Shown here: one piece after another, positions 41,700 through 51,197 of the stretch | Layout: each line of letters starts with the position of its first letter | How positions within the stretch are numbered: position 1 is the first letter of the stretch | Source of the DNA: Pseudomonas putida | Lineage (GTDB): Bacteria; Pseudomonadota; Gammaproteobacteria; Pseudomonadales; Pseudomonadaceae | Reading direction: 5' to 3' | NCBI RefSeq assembly: GCF_016406145.1 | Contig: NZ_CP066306.1 | Coordinates: 4,154,001 to 4,218,000, forward strand | Length of the DNA stretch: 64,000 bases | Notes under the pieces: generated by a model | What the model was told of the DNA's origin: nothing | Database searches by the model: none | What the model saw: the letters and a program-made list of their open reading frames with translations, nothing else | Program-made: the position numbers and the translations under genes

Positions 41700-42385
41700 A
41701 GCTCAGCCACCTTGACGCCCACCGAGTAGCGCTTCTCGAGATACTTCAGTGCCAGCAGCGAGACACTGGTCAGCACCAGGTACAACGCCGCCACCGCCAG
41801 GAAGAAGGTGAAGGGTTCGCGGGTGGCGTCTGCCGCCTGCTTGGCCTTGAACATCATGTCCTGCAGGCCGACCACCGAAATCAGGGCCGTCGCCTTGGTC
41901 AGTACCAACCAGTTGTTGGTGAAGCCCGGGATCGCCAGGCGGATCATCTGCGGTACCTGAATACGGAAGAATACCTGCCGGTTGCTCATGCCATAGGCCG
42001 CGCCAGCTTCGGCTTGGCCCTTGGGAATACCCAGGAACGCACCGCGGAAGGTTTCTGACAGGTAGGCGCCAAAGATGAAGCCCAGGGTACCGATGCCTGC
42101 GACCAGCGGGTTCAGGTCGATGTAGTCGTCATAGCCCACCAGCGGCCCCAAACGGTTGATGATGTCCTGCCCGCCGTAGAAGATCAGCAGGATCAGCACC
42201 AGGTCCGGAATACCCCGGATCACCGTGGAATACATATCGCCCAACCAGGCCAGCCAGCGCACCGGCGACAAGCGCAGCGCCACGCCAATCAGGCCGAGCA
42301 CAATGGCCAGGGCCATCGACGACAGGGCGAGCTGCAGCGTCAGCCACGCCCCGTCGAGGATGACTGCCCCGTAGCCTTTCAACAT
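41696..42385 (-). CDS. aotQ: arginine/ornithine ABC transporter permease (HisQ type)
   Basis: Membrane permease of 229 residues with the EAA-type loop GQAEAGAAYGMSNRQVFFRI and RGIPDLVLILLIFYGGQD (about 53-70), as in HisQ. It pairs with AotM. It lies 88 bases after the binding-protein gene, a gap that in such operons often allows differential expression of the binding protein. Confidence 0.92.
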   Translation of the reverse strand: MLKGYGAVILDGAWLTLQLALSSMALAIVLGLIGVALRLSPVRWLAWLGDMYSTVIRGIPDLVLILLIFYGGQDIINRLGPLVGYDDYIDLNPLVAGIGTLGFIFGAYLSETFRGAFLGIPKGQAEAGAAYGMSNRQVFFRIQVPQMIRLAIPGFTNNWLVLTKATALISVVGLQDMMFKAKQAADATREPFTFFLAVAALYLVLTSVSLLALKYLEKRYSVGVKVAEL

Positions 42386-42473
42386 GATGAGGTCCTCGAC
42401 CTAAAGAATGAAAAATGGTGCAAACCTCAGAGCCTCTGCTGTTTGCACCATTGCACAGGTGAAACTCGACGTC

Positions 42474-43259
42474 TTAGTTCGAGTCTGGACCGTAGATGTC
42501 AAAGTTGAAGTACTTGTCCTGGATCTGCTTGTACTTGCCGTTGGCACGGATCGCGTCGATGGCCTTGTTGATACGCTCGCGGTTGGCATCATCACCTTTG
42601 CGCACGGCGATGCCGATACCGTCACCGAAGTATTTCGCGTCGGTGAACGAAGGGCCAACGAAGGCAAAGCCCTTGCCGGCGTCGGTTTTCAGGAAACCGT
42701 CTTCCAGCAGGGTGGCATCAGCCACGGTGCCGTCGAGGCGGCCAGCGGCCACGTCAAGGTAGATTTCGTTCTGGGTGCCGTAAGGAACCACGGTGGCACC
42801 TTTGGCGCCCAGCACTTCCTTGGCGAAGCGGTCGTGGATCGAGCCGCGCTGCACGCCGATCTTCTTGCCCTTGAGTTCATCCAGGCTGTCGCTGACGGTA
42901 GCGCCGTCCTTCATCACCAGGCGCGCAGGGGTCAGGTAGTAGCGCTTGGTGAAGTCGACCGATTTCTTGCGGTCATCGGTGATCGACATGGACGACAGGA
43001 TGGCGTCGATCTTGCGCACTTTCAGCGCCGGGATCAGGCCGTCGAACTCCTGCTCGACCCAGGTGCACTTGGCTTTCATCTCTTCACACAGGGCGTTGCC
43101 GATGTCGTAGTCGAAACCGGCGATGCTGCCGTCGGGCTGCTTGAAGGCGAAGGGTGGGTAGGCCGCTTCGATACCGATTTTCAACGGTTTTTCATCAGCC
43201 TGCGACACCAGGGAAAACACGGAAAGCGCCAGGGCGCCAAGCAGTGCGAGCTTCTTCAT
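42474..43259 (-). CDS. aotJ: arginine/ornithine periplasmic binding protein
   Basis: Solute-binding component of the importer, 261 residues. It has a signal peptide (1-22, [20 protein letters not shown]) and the family-3 binding fold: [30 protein letters not shown] (split about 25-54), [31 protein letters not shown], and [14 protein letters not shown]. It is similar to LAO/HisJ proteins. The start is at MKKLALLG, inside a longer open frame. It is first in the aot operon with an ArgR-like site upstream. Confidence 0.94.
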   Translation of the reverse strand: MKKLALLGALALSVFSLVSQADEKPLKIGIEAAYPPFAFKQPDGSIAGFDYDIGNALCEEMKAKCTWVEQEFDGLIPALKVRKIDAILSSMSITDDRKKSVDFTKRYYLTPARLVMKDGATVSDSLDELKGKKIGVQRGSIHDRFAKEVLGAKGATVVPYGTQNEIYLDVAAGRLDGTVADATLLEDGFLKTDAGKGFAFVGPSFTDAKYFGDGIGIAVRKGDDANRERINKAIDAIRANGKYKQIQDKYFNFDIYGPDSN

Positions 43260-43403
43260 CAGGTAACTCCATCGGTACGGGGCATTACAAGGCAGGAGTA
43301 ACAACTGCCCGATATGCGAATGGGTACAACGCGAGCCGCGCAGGGTTCGACCAAGGTCGCAGACCACGAGCGAGTGAGTGGCATTTTAACGACAGCCCGG
43401 TAG

Positions 43404-43446
43404 TCGATATTTCTTCAAAGCGACAACTACTTACAGAAGCGCTTGA
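43404..43446 (-). promoter_or_regulatory. candidate ArgR operator upstream of aotJ
   Basis: On the minus strand TGTCGC-TTTGAAGA-AA (43425-43410) fits the ArgR half-site consensus TGTCGC-N8-AA exactly. Exactly 21 bases upstream lies TCAAGC-N8-AA (43446-43431), a weaker half-site in direct-repeat register. The pair is about 150-190 bases before aotJ. A further TGTCGT lies at 43394-43389. Confidence 0.65.
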
Positions 43447-43694
43447 AACGGCAGCGGGCGAGGTTGACAGCCTTTGCAAGATATGCAAGAGCGCAAGGAA
43501 AATAACCTTTAGAACTAGCAATTACTGGGCCTATTATTGGCAAAGCCTTGTACGACGGCAAGTGTAGCGTGCTGCACGGCAAAAAATGGCGCCTTAAACG
43601 CACCGAAACGGGTCATGAGTGTTCCCGCTCGCCCCGCAGCTGTGCGTAATCGGTGACAGAAGAGTTACCGATGAATGTCGGGTAACAGTAAAGC

Positions 43695-43727
43695 AAAAAC
43701 CCCGCCGGTTGCCCGTGCGGGGTTTTC
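43695..43727 (-). terminator. terminator of acsA
   Basis: AAAACCCCGC (43696-43705) pairs with GCGGGGTTTT (43717-43726). On the minus strand the stem ends in five T residues. It lies 40 bases after the acsA stop. Confidence 0.88.
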
Positions 43728-43765
43728 GTTTGAAGCAGGACTGCCCCGCAGTCCCGCTCATTTCA

Positions 43766-45727
<1,962 letters not shown>

Positions 45728-46154
45728 CTGTGTTACCTCGGTGTAATAGTTGTTTTTGTATGGAACCGTTTGTAACTGTACCAGAGCGGCAAAAGCCATA
45801 CGACGATGGTAGTAACGCAACGTGCTGCGCACCTTGTGGGCGGCCGGAAAGGCTCTAGGCCGCAGCTGGCGGCCCGGCGAGAGGGGAAAGCGAAAGATTT
45901 TGCCGGGGGGATTGTTACAGTTTCTGTCAAAAGACGAAAAAACTTTATCAAAACACCCACTGTTTCCCTTAATTACCGAGGCATAAGATTCACCTCGCCA
46001 GCAACGGCAAAGCGATTAACAACTGGTAACAGTCACAGCCCCCACGAAGGCAACTCGTTAATCGCGATCTAATCCGACAGTTGAAAACTTGGCTATATTC
46101 GCGGCGCCACAAGCACCGCGTGCCCCCTCACGACCTTAGACAGGTAAATAGAAA
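45728..46154. other. gene-free divergent region between acsA and the DUF2790 gene
   Basis: This 427-base spacer carries the acsA promoter and that of the small secreted-protein gene; TATATT at 46094-46099 is a possible -10 for the latter. A GC-rich block (45836-45885) is followed by an AT-rich block (45890-46060). I cannot name any binding site with confidence. Confidence 0.5.
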
Positions 46155-46409
46155 ATGAAAGCGTTACTGGTATTGGTACTTGGTAGTCTTTGCAGCGCGG
46201 CGATGGCCGATGAAGCAAAGGATGCCGAGCAGATTCCGGTTGAACAGTACAGCTATTCGCAGCACCTGGATATCGCCCGTGTCATCTCCATGAGCGAAGT
46301 GCCAAACGTGTGCGAAGTCGTGCCTGCCCGCATGACTTACGAGGATTCCAAGGGCCAGAAGCACATTCTCGAATACCGCGTGATGGGTAACGGCTGCTCC
46401 AACGGCTGA
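46155..46409 (+). CDS. small secreted DUF2790 family protein
   Basis: An 84-residue protein with a clear signal peptide (1-18, cleavage AMA-DEA). The mature part has YSYSQHLDIARVISMSEVP (about 33-51), two cysteines (VCEVV and GNGCSN) that could form a disulfide, and MTYEDSKGQKHILEYRVMG. This is the layout of DUF2790 proteins, common in several copies in Pseudomonas and often induced by metals or stress; function unknown. A GC-rich hairpin GGGCCC-TGCG-GGGCCC follows at 46420-46435. Confidence 0.82.
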   Translation: MKALLVLVLGSLCSAAMADEAKDAEQIPVEQYSYSQHLDIARVISMSEVPNVCEVVPARMTYEDSKGQKHILEYRVMGNGCSNG

Positions 46410-46419
46410 TGAATGATTT

Positions 46420-46435
46420 GGGCCCTGCGGGGCCC
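46420..46435 (+). terminator. hairpin after the DUF2790 gene
   Basis: GGGCCC-TGCG-GGGCCC lies 11 bases after the stop. No T-run follows, so it is a weak or factor-dependent end. It also separates the gene from convergent phhR. Confidence 0.45.
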
Positions 46436-46490
46436 ATTCGTCAACAGTTACACAATGAACAGTTTTGAGTTTGATCCACTCGCCACTCAG

Positions 46491-48050
46491 TCATTCATTC
46501 GATTTGCCCAGCGAATAATCCCGCAACTTGTTAGCAATGGTTGTATGTGAAACACCCAGCCGCTTGCCCAGCGCCCGGCTACTTGGATACTCCCCGATCA
46601 GACTTTCCAGTACAGCCTTTTCGAAGCGCCCGATAATCTGCGAAAGATCACCTTCAAGGGTAAACTCACCCAAGGGCTGCCGCACGCCGTAATCCGGCAA
46701 GCGGATATGTTCGCCTTTCACTATTCCGCCTTCGCACAGCGATACCGCCTGGAACAATACGTTTTCCAGTTGCCGGACATTGCCCGGCCAATGGTAGTGC
46801 GCCAGTTTGTCCATCGCCGCAGGCGCCAGGCGCGGCAGGGCACAACCAATCTGCCGGCTGGCCTGATCGAGAAAGTGCTGCACCAACCCTTCCAGGCCGT
46901 CCATGCACTCGCGCAACGGCGGTATGTGCAACGACAACACATTGAGGCGATGGTACAGGTCCTGGCGGAATTCGCCCCGAGCGCACAATTCGGAAAGGTC
47001 CACCTGGGTTGCGCAGATCACCCGTACATCCAGGTAAACTTCTTCATCACTGCCAACGCGACGGAAGCAGCCGTCCTGCAGAAAGCGAAGCAACTTCACC
47101 TGCAGACGCGGGCTCATCTCCCCCACCCCATCGAGGAACAGTGTTCCGCCAGCGGTCAACTCCAGAAGGCCCAGTTTGCCTTCGGCGCGGGCCCCCTCGA
47201 ACGCGCCGGGGCCATAACCGAACAGCTCGGTTTCCGCCATGGACTCTGGCAGGCCGGCACAATTGAGGGCCATCAAAGGCGCCTGCCCCCGCGGGCTGGC
47301 CAGGTGGCAGGCACGCGCCAACAGCTCTTTGCCTGTACCTGTCTCACCTTCGATCAGCAGCGGCGCGTCCAGCGGCGCCATGCGCCGCGCCTCACGCACC
47401 ACAGCCGCCATCACCCGCGAGCTCTGGAAGATGCTGTCGAAGCCGCGCAGCTCCTGTTTGCGTACGTTGTAAATCCGCTCACCGATGCGGTCGGCACGGT
47501 GCAAGGTCAACACCGCGCCAGCCAATGCCTCGCTGTCGTCATGCTCGGACTGCAAAGGTGCGATGTCGGCCAGGAAAATATCACCCTTGACCTTGACCCG
47601 TAGGCCATTGATTCGAGATTTGTTGGCCCGCACCAGTTCCGGCAGGTCAAAGTCCTCTACATAGCGCGCCAACGGGATGCCCGGCACCTCGTCGACCCTC
47701 ACGCCCAGCAACTGCGCGGCGGTGCGGTTGGCGGCGACGATGCTGCCGCCCATGTCGACCGACAGCACCGGGAAATCCAGCGCCCCCAGCAGCGCGTTGA
47801 GCTCCATGTGCCGTCGCTCGCTGGGCATCAAGCCGACACGCTTGACCCCGAAGACCCCGGCAATCGACTCGAATTTCGGACGTAGAGCCTGGAACTGCAG
47901 GTTGATGAGGTTCGGGCAATGCAGGTAGATGGCATTGCCATGGTCACCGCCGACTTCACCACGGAGTACGTTGATTCCGTACTCCACCAACAGGTTGAGG
48001 ATGTCCCGAAGGATGCCGATGCGGTTCTGGCAATGCACTTTGATACGCAT
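46491..48050 (-). CDS. phhR: aromatic amino acid regulator PhhR (TyrR/NtrC-like)
   Basis: PhhR activates phenylalanine hydroxylase and other aromatic catabolism genes in response to Phe and Tyr. The 519 residues have an N-terminal ACT domain (about 1-75), a PAS-like domain (about 80-190), an AAA+ domain with Walker A GETGTGKELLARA (about 234) and Walker B GGTLFLDGVGEM, and a C-terminal TyrR-type helix-turn-helix GKRLGVSHTTIANKLRDY (about 492-509). The sigma-54 contact loop reads GAFEGA instead of GAFTGA, in line with action through sigma-70. It diverges from phhA. Confidence 0.94.
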   Translation of the reverse strand: MRIKVHCQNRIGILRDILNLLVEYGINVLRGEVGGDHGNAIYLHCPNLINLQFQALRPKFESIAGVFGVKRVGLMPSERRHMELNALLGALDFPVLSVDMGGSIVAANRTAAQLLGVRVDEVPGIPLARYVEDFDLPELVRANKSRINGLRVKVKGDIFLADIAPLQSEHDDSEALAGAVLTLHRADRIGERIYNVRKQELRGFDSIFQSSRVMAAVVREARRMAPLDAPLLIEGETGTGKELLARACHLASPRGQAPLMALNCAGLPESMAETELFGYGPGAFEGARAEGKLGLLELTAGGTLFLDGVGEMSPRLQVKLLRFLQDGCFRRVGSDEEVYLDVRVICATQVDLSELCARGEFRQDLYHRLNVLSLHIPPLRECMDGLEGLVQHFLDQASRQIGCALPRLAPAAMDKLAHYHWPGNVRQLENVLFQAVSLCEGGIVKGEHIRLPDYGVRQPLGEFTLEGDLSQIIGRFEKAVLESLIGEYPSSRALGKRLGVSHTTIANKLRDYSLGKSNE

Positions 48051-48169
48051 GAAAGCTCTCGAAGCGGCGAAGTTTTTAAACCGGCCGCACAAAAATCGTA
48101 AAGAAAAGCTGACAAAAACACAGCAAAGGCCAGCTCGATACACCGAATTTTCCGCGATGCCGCTATGTT

Positions 48170-48187
48170 TGTAAAATTATCGTTACG
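48170..48187 (+). promoter_or_regulatory. candidate PhhR (TyrR-type) box in the phhR-phhA spacer
   Basis: TGTAAA-ATTATC-GTTACG resembles the TyrR/PhhR box TGTAAA-N6-TTTACA: the left arm is perfect, and the right arm matches at TTAC. It lies about 120 bases from both start codons, as expected for a shared site. Confidence 0.55.
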
Positions 48188-48306
48188 AAAAACACCTGAA
48201 AACTGCAGTTCAGGGGTTCTGACACCGCGTGCAATCGGGCCGATGAAGGGATATTTCTTAGGTATGTCGTGGACATAACAATAAAAGCCCTCACCAGGAG
48301 AGCCAC

Positions 48307-49095
48307 ATGAAACAGACGCAATACGTGGCACGCGAGCCCGATGCGCAAGGCTTCATCGACTACCCGCAGCAAGAGCATGCGGTGTGGAACACGCTAATCA
48401 CCCGCCAGCTGAAGGTCATCGAAGGCCGGGCATGCCAGGAGTACCTGGATGGCATCGATCAGCTCAAGCTGCCCCATGACCGCATCCCGCAACTGGGCGA
48501 GATCAACAAAGTGCTGGGCGCCACCACCGGCTGGCAGGTTGCCCGTGTGCCGGCGCTGATCCCCTTCCAGACCTTCTTCGAGCTGCTGGCCAGCAAACGC
48601 TTCCCGGTCGCCACGTTCATCCGTACCCCGCAAGAGCTGGACTACCTTCAGGAACCCGACATCTTTCACGAGATCTTCGGCCACTGCCCGCTGTTGACCA
48701 ACCCCTGGTTCGCCGAATTCACCCACACCTACGGCAAGTTGGGCCTGGCCGCGACCAAGGAGCAGCGCGTGTACCTGGCGCGGCTGTACTGGATGACCAT
48801 TGAGTTCGGCCTGATGGAGACCGCGCAAGGCTGCAAGATCTATGGCGGCGGCATCCTCTCTTCGCCAAAAGAAACCGTCTACAGTCTGTCCGGTGAGCCG
48901 GAGCACCAAGCCTTCGACCCGATCGAGGCCATGCGCACCCCCTACCGTATCGACATCCTGCAGCCCCTGTATTTCGTGCTACCGAACCTCAAGCGCCTGT
49001 TCGACCTGGCCCACGAAGACATCATGGGCATGGTCCAGCAAGCCATGCAGCTGGGGCTGCATGCACCGAAGTTTCCACCCAAGGTCGCCGCCTGA
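48307..49095 (+). CDS. phhA: phenylalanine 4-monooxygenase
   Basis: Hydroxylates phenylalanine to tyrosine using tetrahydropterin and O2. The 262-residue bacterial enzyme is just the catalytic domain. The iron ligands are visible: two histidines in EPDIFHEIFGHCPLL (about 116-130) and the glutamate in LYWMTIEFGLMETAQG (about 159-174). An AGGAGAGCC Shine-Dalgarno precedes the ATG. phhB follows by 39 bases. Confidence 0.96.
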   Translation: MKQTQYVAREPDAQGFIDYPQQEHAVWNTLITRQLKVIEGRACQEYLDGIDQLKLPHDRIPQLGEINKVLGATTGWQVARVPALIPFQTFFELLASKRFPVATFIRTPQELDYLQEPDIFHEIFGHCPLLTNPWFAEFTHTYGKLGLAATKEQRVYLARLYWMTIEFGLMETAQGCKIYGGGILSSPKETVYSLSGEPEHQAFDPIEAMRTPYRIDILQPLYFVLPNLKRLFDLAHEDIMGMVQQAMQLGLHAPKFPPKVAA

Positions 49096-49134
49096 GCGAC
49101 CTTGCCGACAACAACTCGAATCGGAAAACACCTC

Positions 49135-49491
49135 ATGAATGCCTTGAACCAAGCCCACTGCGAAGCCTGCCGCGCCGATGCGCCGAAAGTCACCGACGAG
49201 GAACTGGCCGAACTCATCCGCGAGATTCCGGACTGGAACATCGAAGTACGTGACGGTCATATGGAGCTGGAGCGTGTGTTCCTGTTCAAGAACTTCAAGC
49301 ACGCCCTGGCATTTACCAACGCAGTAGGCGAAATCGCTGAAGCCGAAGGTCATCACCCAGGCCTGCTGACCGAATGGGGCAAGGTCACCGTGACCTGGTG
49401 GAGCCACTCCATCAAGGGCCTGCACCGGAACGACTTCATCATGTGCGCGCGTACTGACAAGGTTGCCGAGACCGCTGAAGGGCGCAAGTAA
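49135..49491 (+). CDS. phhB: pterin-4-alpha-carbinolamine dehydratase
   Basis: Regenerates the pterin cofactor of PhhA by dehydrating the 4a-carbinolamine. The 118-residue protein has the signature [21 protein letters not shown] (about 77-97) with the catalytic histidines, and [23 protein letters not shown] before it. The start [10 protein letters not shown] at 49135 was chosen. It is second in the phhAB operon; a long GC-rich hairpin follows. Confidence 0.95.
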   Translation: MNALNQAHCEACRADAPKVTDEELAELIREIPDWNIEVRDGHMELERVFLFKNFKHALAFTNAVGEIAEAEGHHPGLLTEWGKVTVTWWSHSIKGLHRNDFIMCARTDKVAETAEGRK

Positions 49492-49501
49492 CACGCTAGA
49501 C

Positions 49502-49542
49502 AAGGCCGCTGCGCGCGCCATTTGTAGTGCGCGCCGCGGCCT
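49502..49542. repeat. long GC-rich hairpin after phhB
   Basis: AAGGCCGC-TGCGCGCGC pairs almost fully with GTGCGCGCC-GCGGCCTT around a loop CATTTGTA. It lacks a T-run. It probably ends the phhAB message and belongs to the dispersed hairpin repeats. Confidence 0.65.
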
Positions 49543-49702
49543 TGCCTTGTCGGAAAAATGTCCGGTATCCGCCCGCAAAACCGACAAGCGACCGGGAAAA
49601 ATTACAAACTGTCATCCAGACTTGTGTATCCTGCCTCAGCTTTGCGAAGCTCCAAACGCGCCTGGCGCAGCCTTTTCACTCACACTTGCGAGGAACGACG
49701 AG

Positions 49703-49828
49703 ATGCACGAAATCCCGAATCTTCCCTTCCCAAGCCTGAACCCCGAAGAGCAAACCGTTGCCGCTCACTCCGAACCGGCGCCTGCCGTCGAGGATGGCGA
49801 CGATCAATCCAGCGCTGACCAGGAATAA
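49703..49828 (+). CDS. possible small acidic protein (41 residues)
   Basis: A short frame starting ATGCACGAAATC with a GAGGAACGACGAG purine-rich ribosome site just upstream. The product (MHEIPNLPFPSLNPEEQTV and a tail rich in Glu, Asp and Ser) is acidic and probably disordered. I recognise no family. It is separated from phhB by a hairpin and followed by a long inverted repeat. Support is limited to start context and reading frame. Confidence 0.4.
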   Translation: MHEIPNLPFPSLNPEEQTVAAHSEPAPAVEDGDDQSSADQE

Positions 49829-49846
49829 CCGCGCATCCCCCCGACT

Positions 49847-49896
49847 GTGTGAAAACGGCTGACTTTCGGACTACCGCTGTCATCACGTTTTCACAC
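49847..49896. repeat. 11-bp perfect inverted repeat upstream of the MFS gene
   Basis: GTGTGAAAACG (49847-49857) and CGTTTTCACAC (49886-49896) are separated by 28 bases and end 29 bases before the MFS ATG. It could be a transcription-end hairpin for the small upstream gene or a pair of operator half-sites. Confidence 0.6.
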
Positions 49897-49925
49897 CGTC
49901 CAGAACTTCTGCCACGTAGGCCCCC

Positions 49926-51113
49926 ATGCCCGACTCACCGCGCCCCCTTGCGGTCACCCTGCAAGTCGTCTCCATCGTCCTGTTCACCTTTATCGGCTAC
50001 CTGAACATCGGCATCCCCCTCGCCGTGCTGCCTGGCTACGTGCACAACGATCTGGGCTTCAGCACCGTCGTCGCCGGCCTGGTGATCAGTGTGCAATACC
50101 TCGCCACGCTGCTCAGCCGCCCCACAGCCAGCCGCATCATCGACAACCTGGGCAGCAAGAAGGCCGTCATGTATGGCCTCGCCGGTTGCGGCCTGAGTGG
50201 TGTTTTCATGCTCGCCTGTGCATTCCTTACCCACCTGCCCTGGCTGAGCCTGGCCTGCCTGCTGGTCGGACGCCTGGTGCTGGGCAGCGCAGAAAGCCTG
50301 GTGGGCTCGGGTTCGATAGGCTGGGGGATTGGCCGGGTCGGCGCCGAAAACACCGCCAAAGTCATTTCCTGGAACGGGATCGCCAGCTACGGTGCGCTGG
50401 CCATCGGTGCGCCACTGGGTGTGCTTATGGTCAAGCACCTGGGGCTGTGGAGCATGGGGGTGAGCATTATCGGGCTATGCGCGGTAGGCCTGCTGCTGGC
50501 ATGGCCAAAACGCGCTGCGCCGATTGTCAGCGGCGTGCGTATGCCGTTTCTGCGGGTGCTGGGCAAAGTGTTCCCGCATGGTTCGGGGCTGGCTTTGGGC
50601 TCGATCGGCTTTGGCACCATCGCCACCTTCATCACCCTGTACTACGCCAGCCGTGGCTGGGCGAATGCAGCACTGACCCTGAGCCTGTTCGGTGCCAGCT
50701 TCATCTGTGCGCGGCTGCTGTTCGGCAATCTCATCAACAGGATTGGCGGGTTCAGGGTGGCGATCGTGTGCTTGTCGGTCGAGACACTGGGCCTGCTGAT
50801 GCTGTGGCTGGCACCCAGCGCAGAGCTCGCCTTGGCCGGAGCGGCGCTCAGTGGCTTCGGCTTCTCGCTGGTGTTCCCGGCGCTGGGCGTAGAAGCGGTG
50901 AATCAGGTTTCGGCAGCCAACCGCGGGGCGGCGGTGGGGGCATACTCGCTGTTCATCGACCTGTCACTGGGCATTACCGGGCCACTGGTGGGCGCGGTGG
51001 CGTCGGGGTTCGGGTTTGCTTCGATGTTTCTGTTTGCGGCGGCGGCGGCGTGCTGCGGGCTGGTGTTGAGCCTGTATCTGTACCGTCAGGCGCGGCGTTT
51101 CAGGCATATTTGA
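49926..51113 (+). CDS. MFS transporter, YfcJ/YhhS-like
   Basis: A twelve-helix major facilitator of 395 residues; substrate unknown. It starts with [22 protein letters not shown] and [15 protein letters not shown], typical of the YfcJ/YhhS subgroup of putative arabinose-efflux or drug-efflux permeases. Motif A-like [21 protein letters not shown] lies after the second helix (about 60-80), and motif C-like [17 protein letters not shown] in the fifth. No regulator is adjacent, but an inverted repeat lies immediately upstream. Confidence 0.85.
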   Translation: MPDSPRPLAVTLQVVSIVLFTFIGYLNIGIPLAVLPGYVHNDLGFSTVVAGLVISVQYLATLLSRPTASRIIDNLGSKKAVMYGLAGCGLSGVFMLACAFLTHLPWLSLACLLVGRLVLGSAESLVGSGSIGWGIGRVGAENTAKVISWNGIASYGALAIGAPLGVLMVKHLGLWSMGVSIIGLCAVGLLLAWPKRAAPIVSGVRMPFLRVLGKVFPHGSGLALGSIGFGTIATFITLYYASRGWANAALTLSLFGASFICARLLFGNLINRIGGFRVAIVCLSVETLGLLMLWLAPSAELALAGAALSGFGFSLVFPALGVEAVNQVSAANRGAAVGAYSLFIDLSLGITGPLVGAVASGFGFASMFLFAAAAACCGLVLSLYLYRQARRFRHI

Positions 51114-51116
51114 GCG

Positions 51117-51197
51117 CATGGGGGGTGCTACGCACCCCTTTCGCGACACGAGGCCGCTCCTACGGGTAATTGAGCGTACCTTTGGAGCGGCCTTGTT
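51117..51197. repeat. hairpin repeats between convergent genes
   Basis: GGGGTGC-TAC-GCACCCC (51121-51137) is followed by a REP-like pair GAGGCCGCTCC ... GGAGCGGCCTTG (51151-51195). They lie between the converging MFS and dehydrogenase genes and probably end both transcripts. Confidence 0.6.

Larger units (their letters stand above)
43260..43765. other. gene-free stretch between aotJ and acsA
   Basis: This 506-base region holds the aotJ promoter, an ArgR-type operator (43404-43446), a TTGCA-AGATA-TGCAA dyad (43474-43488) and the acsA terminator (43695-43727). No gene is supported. Confidence 0.6.
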
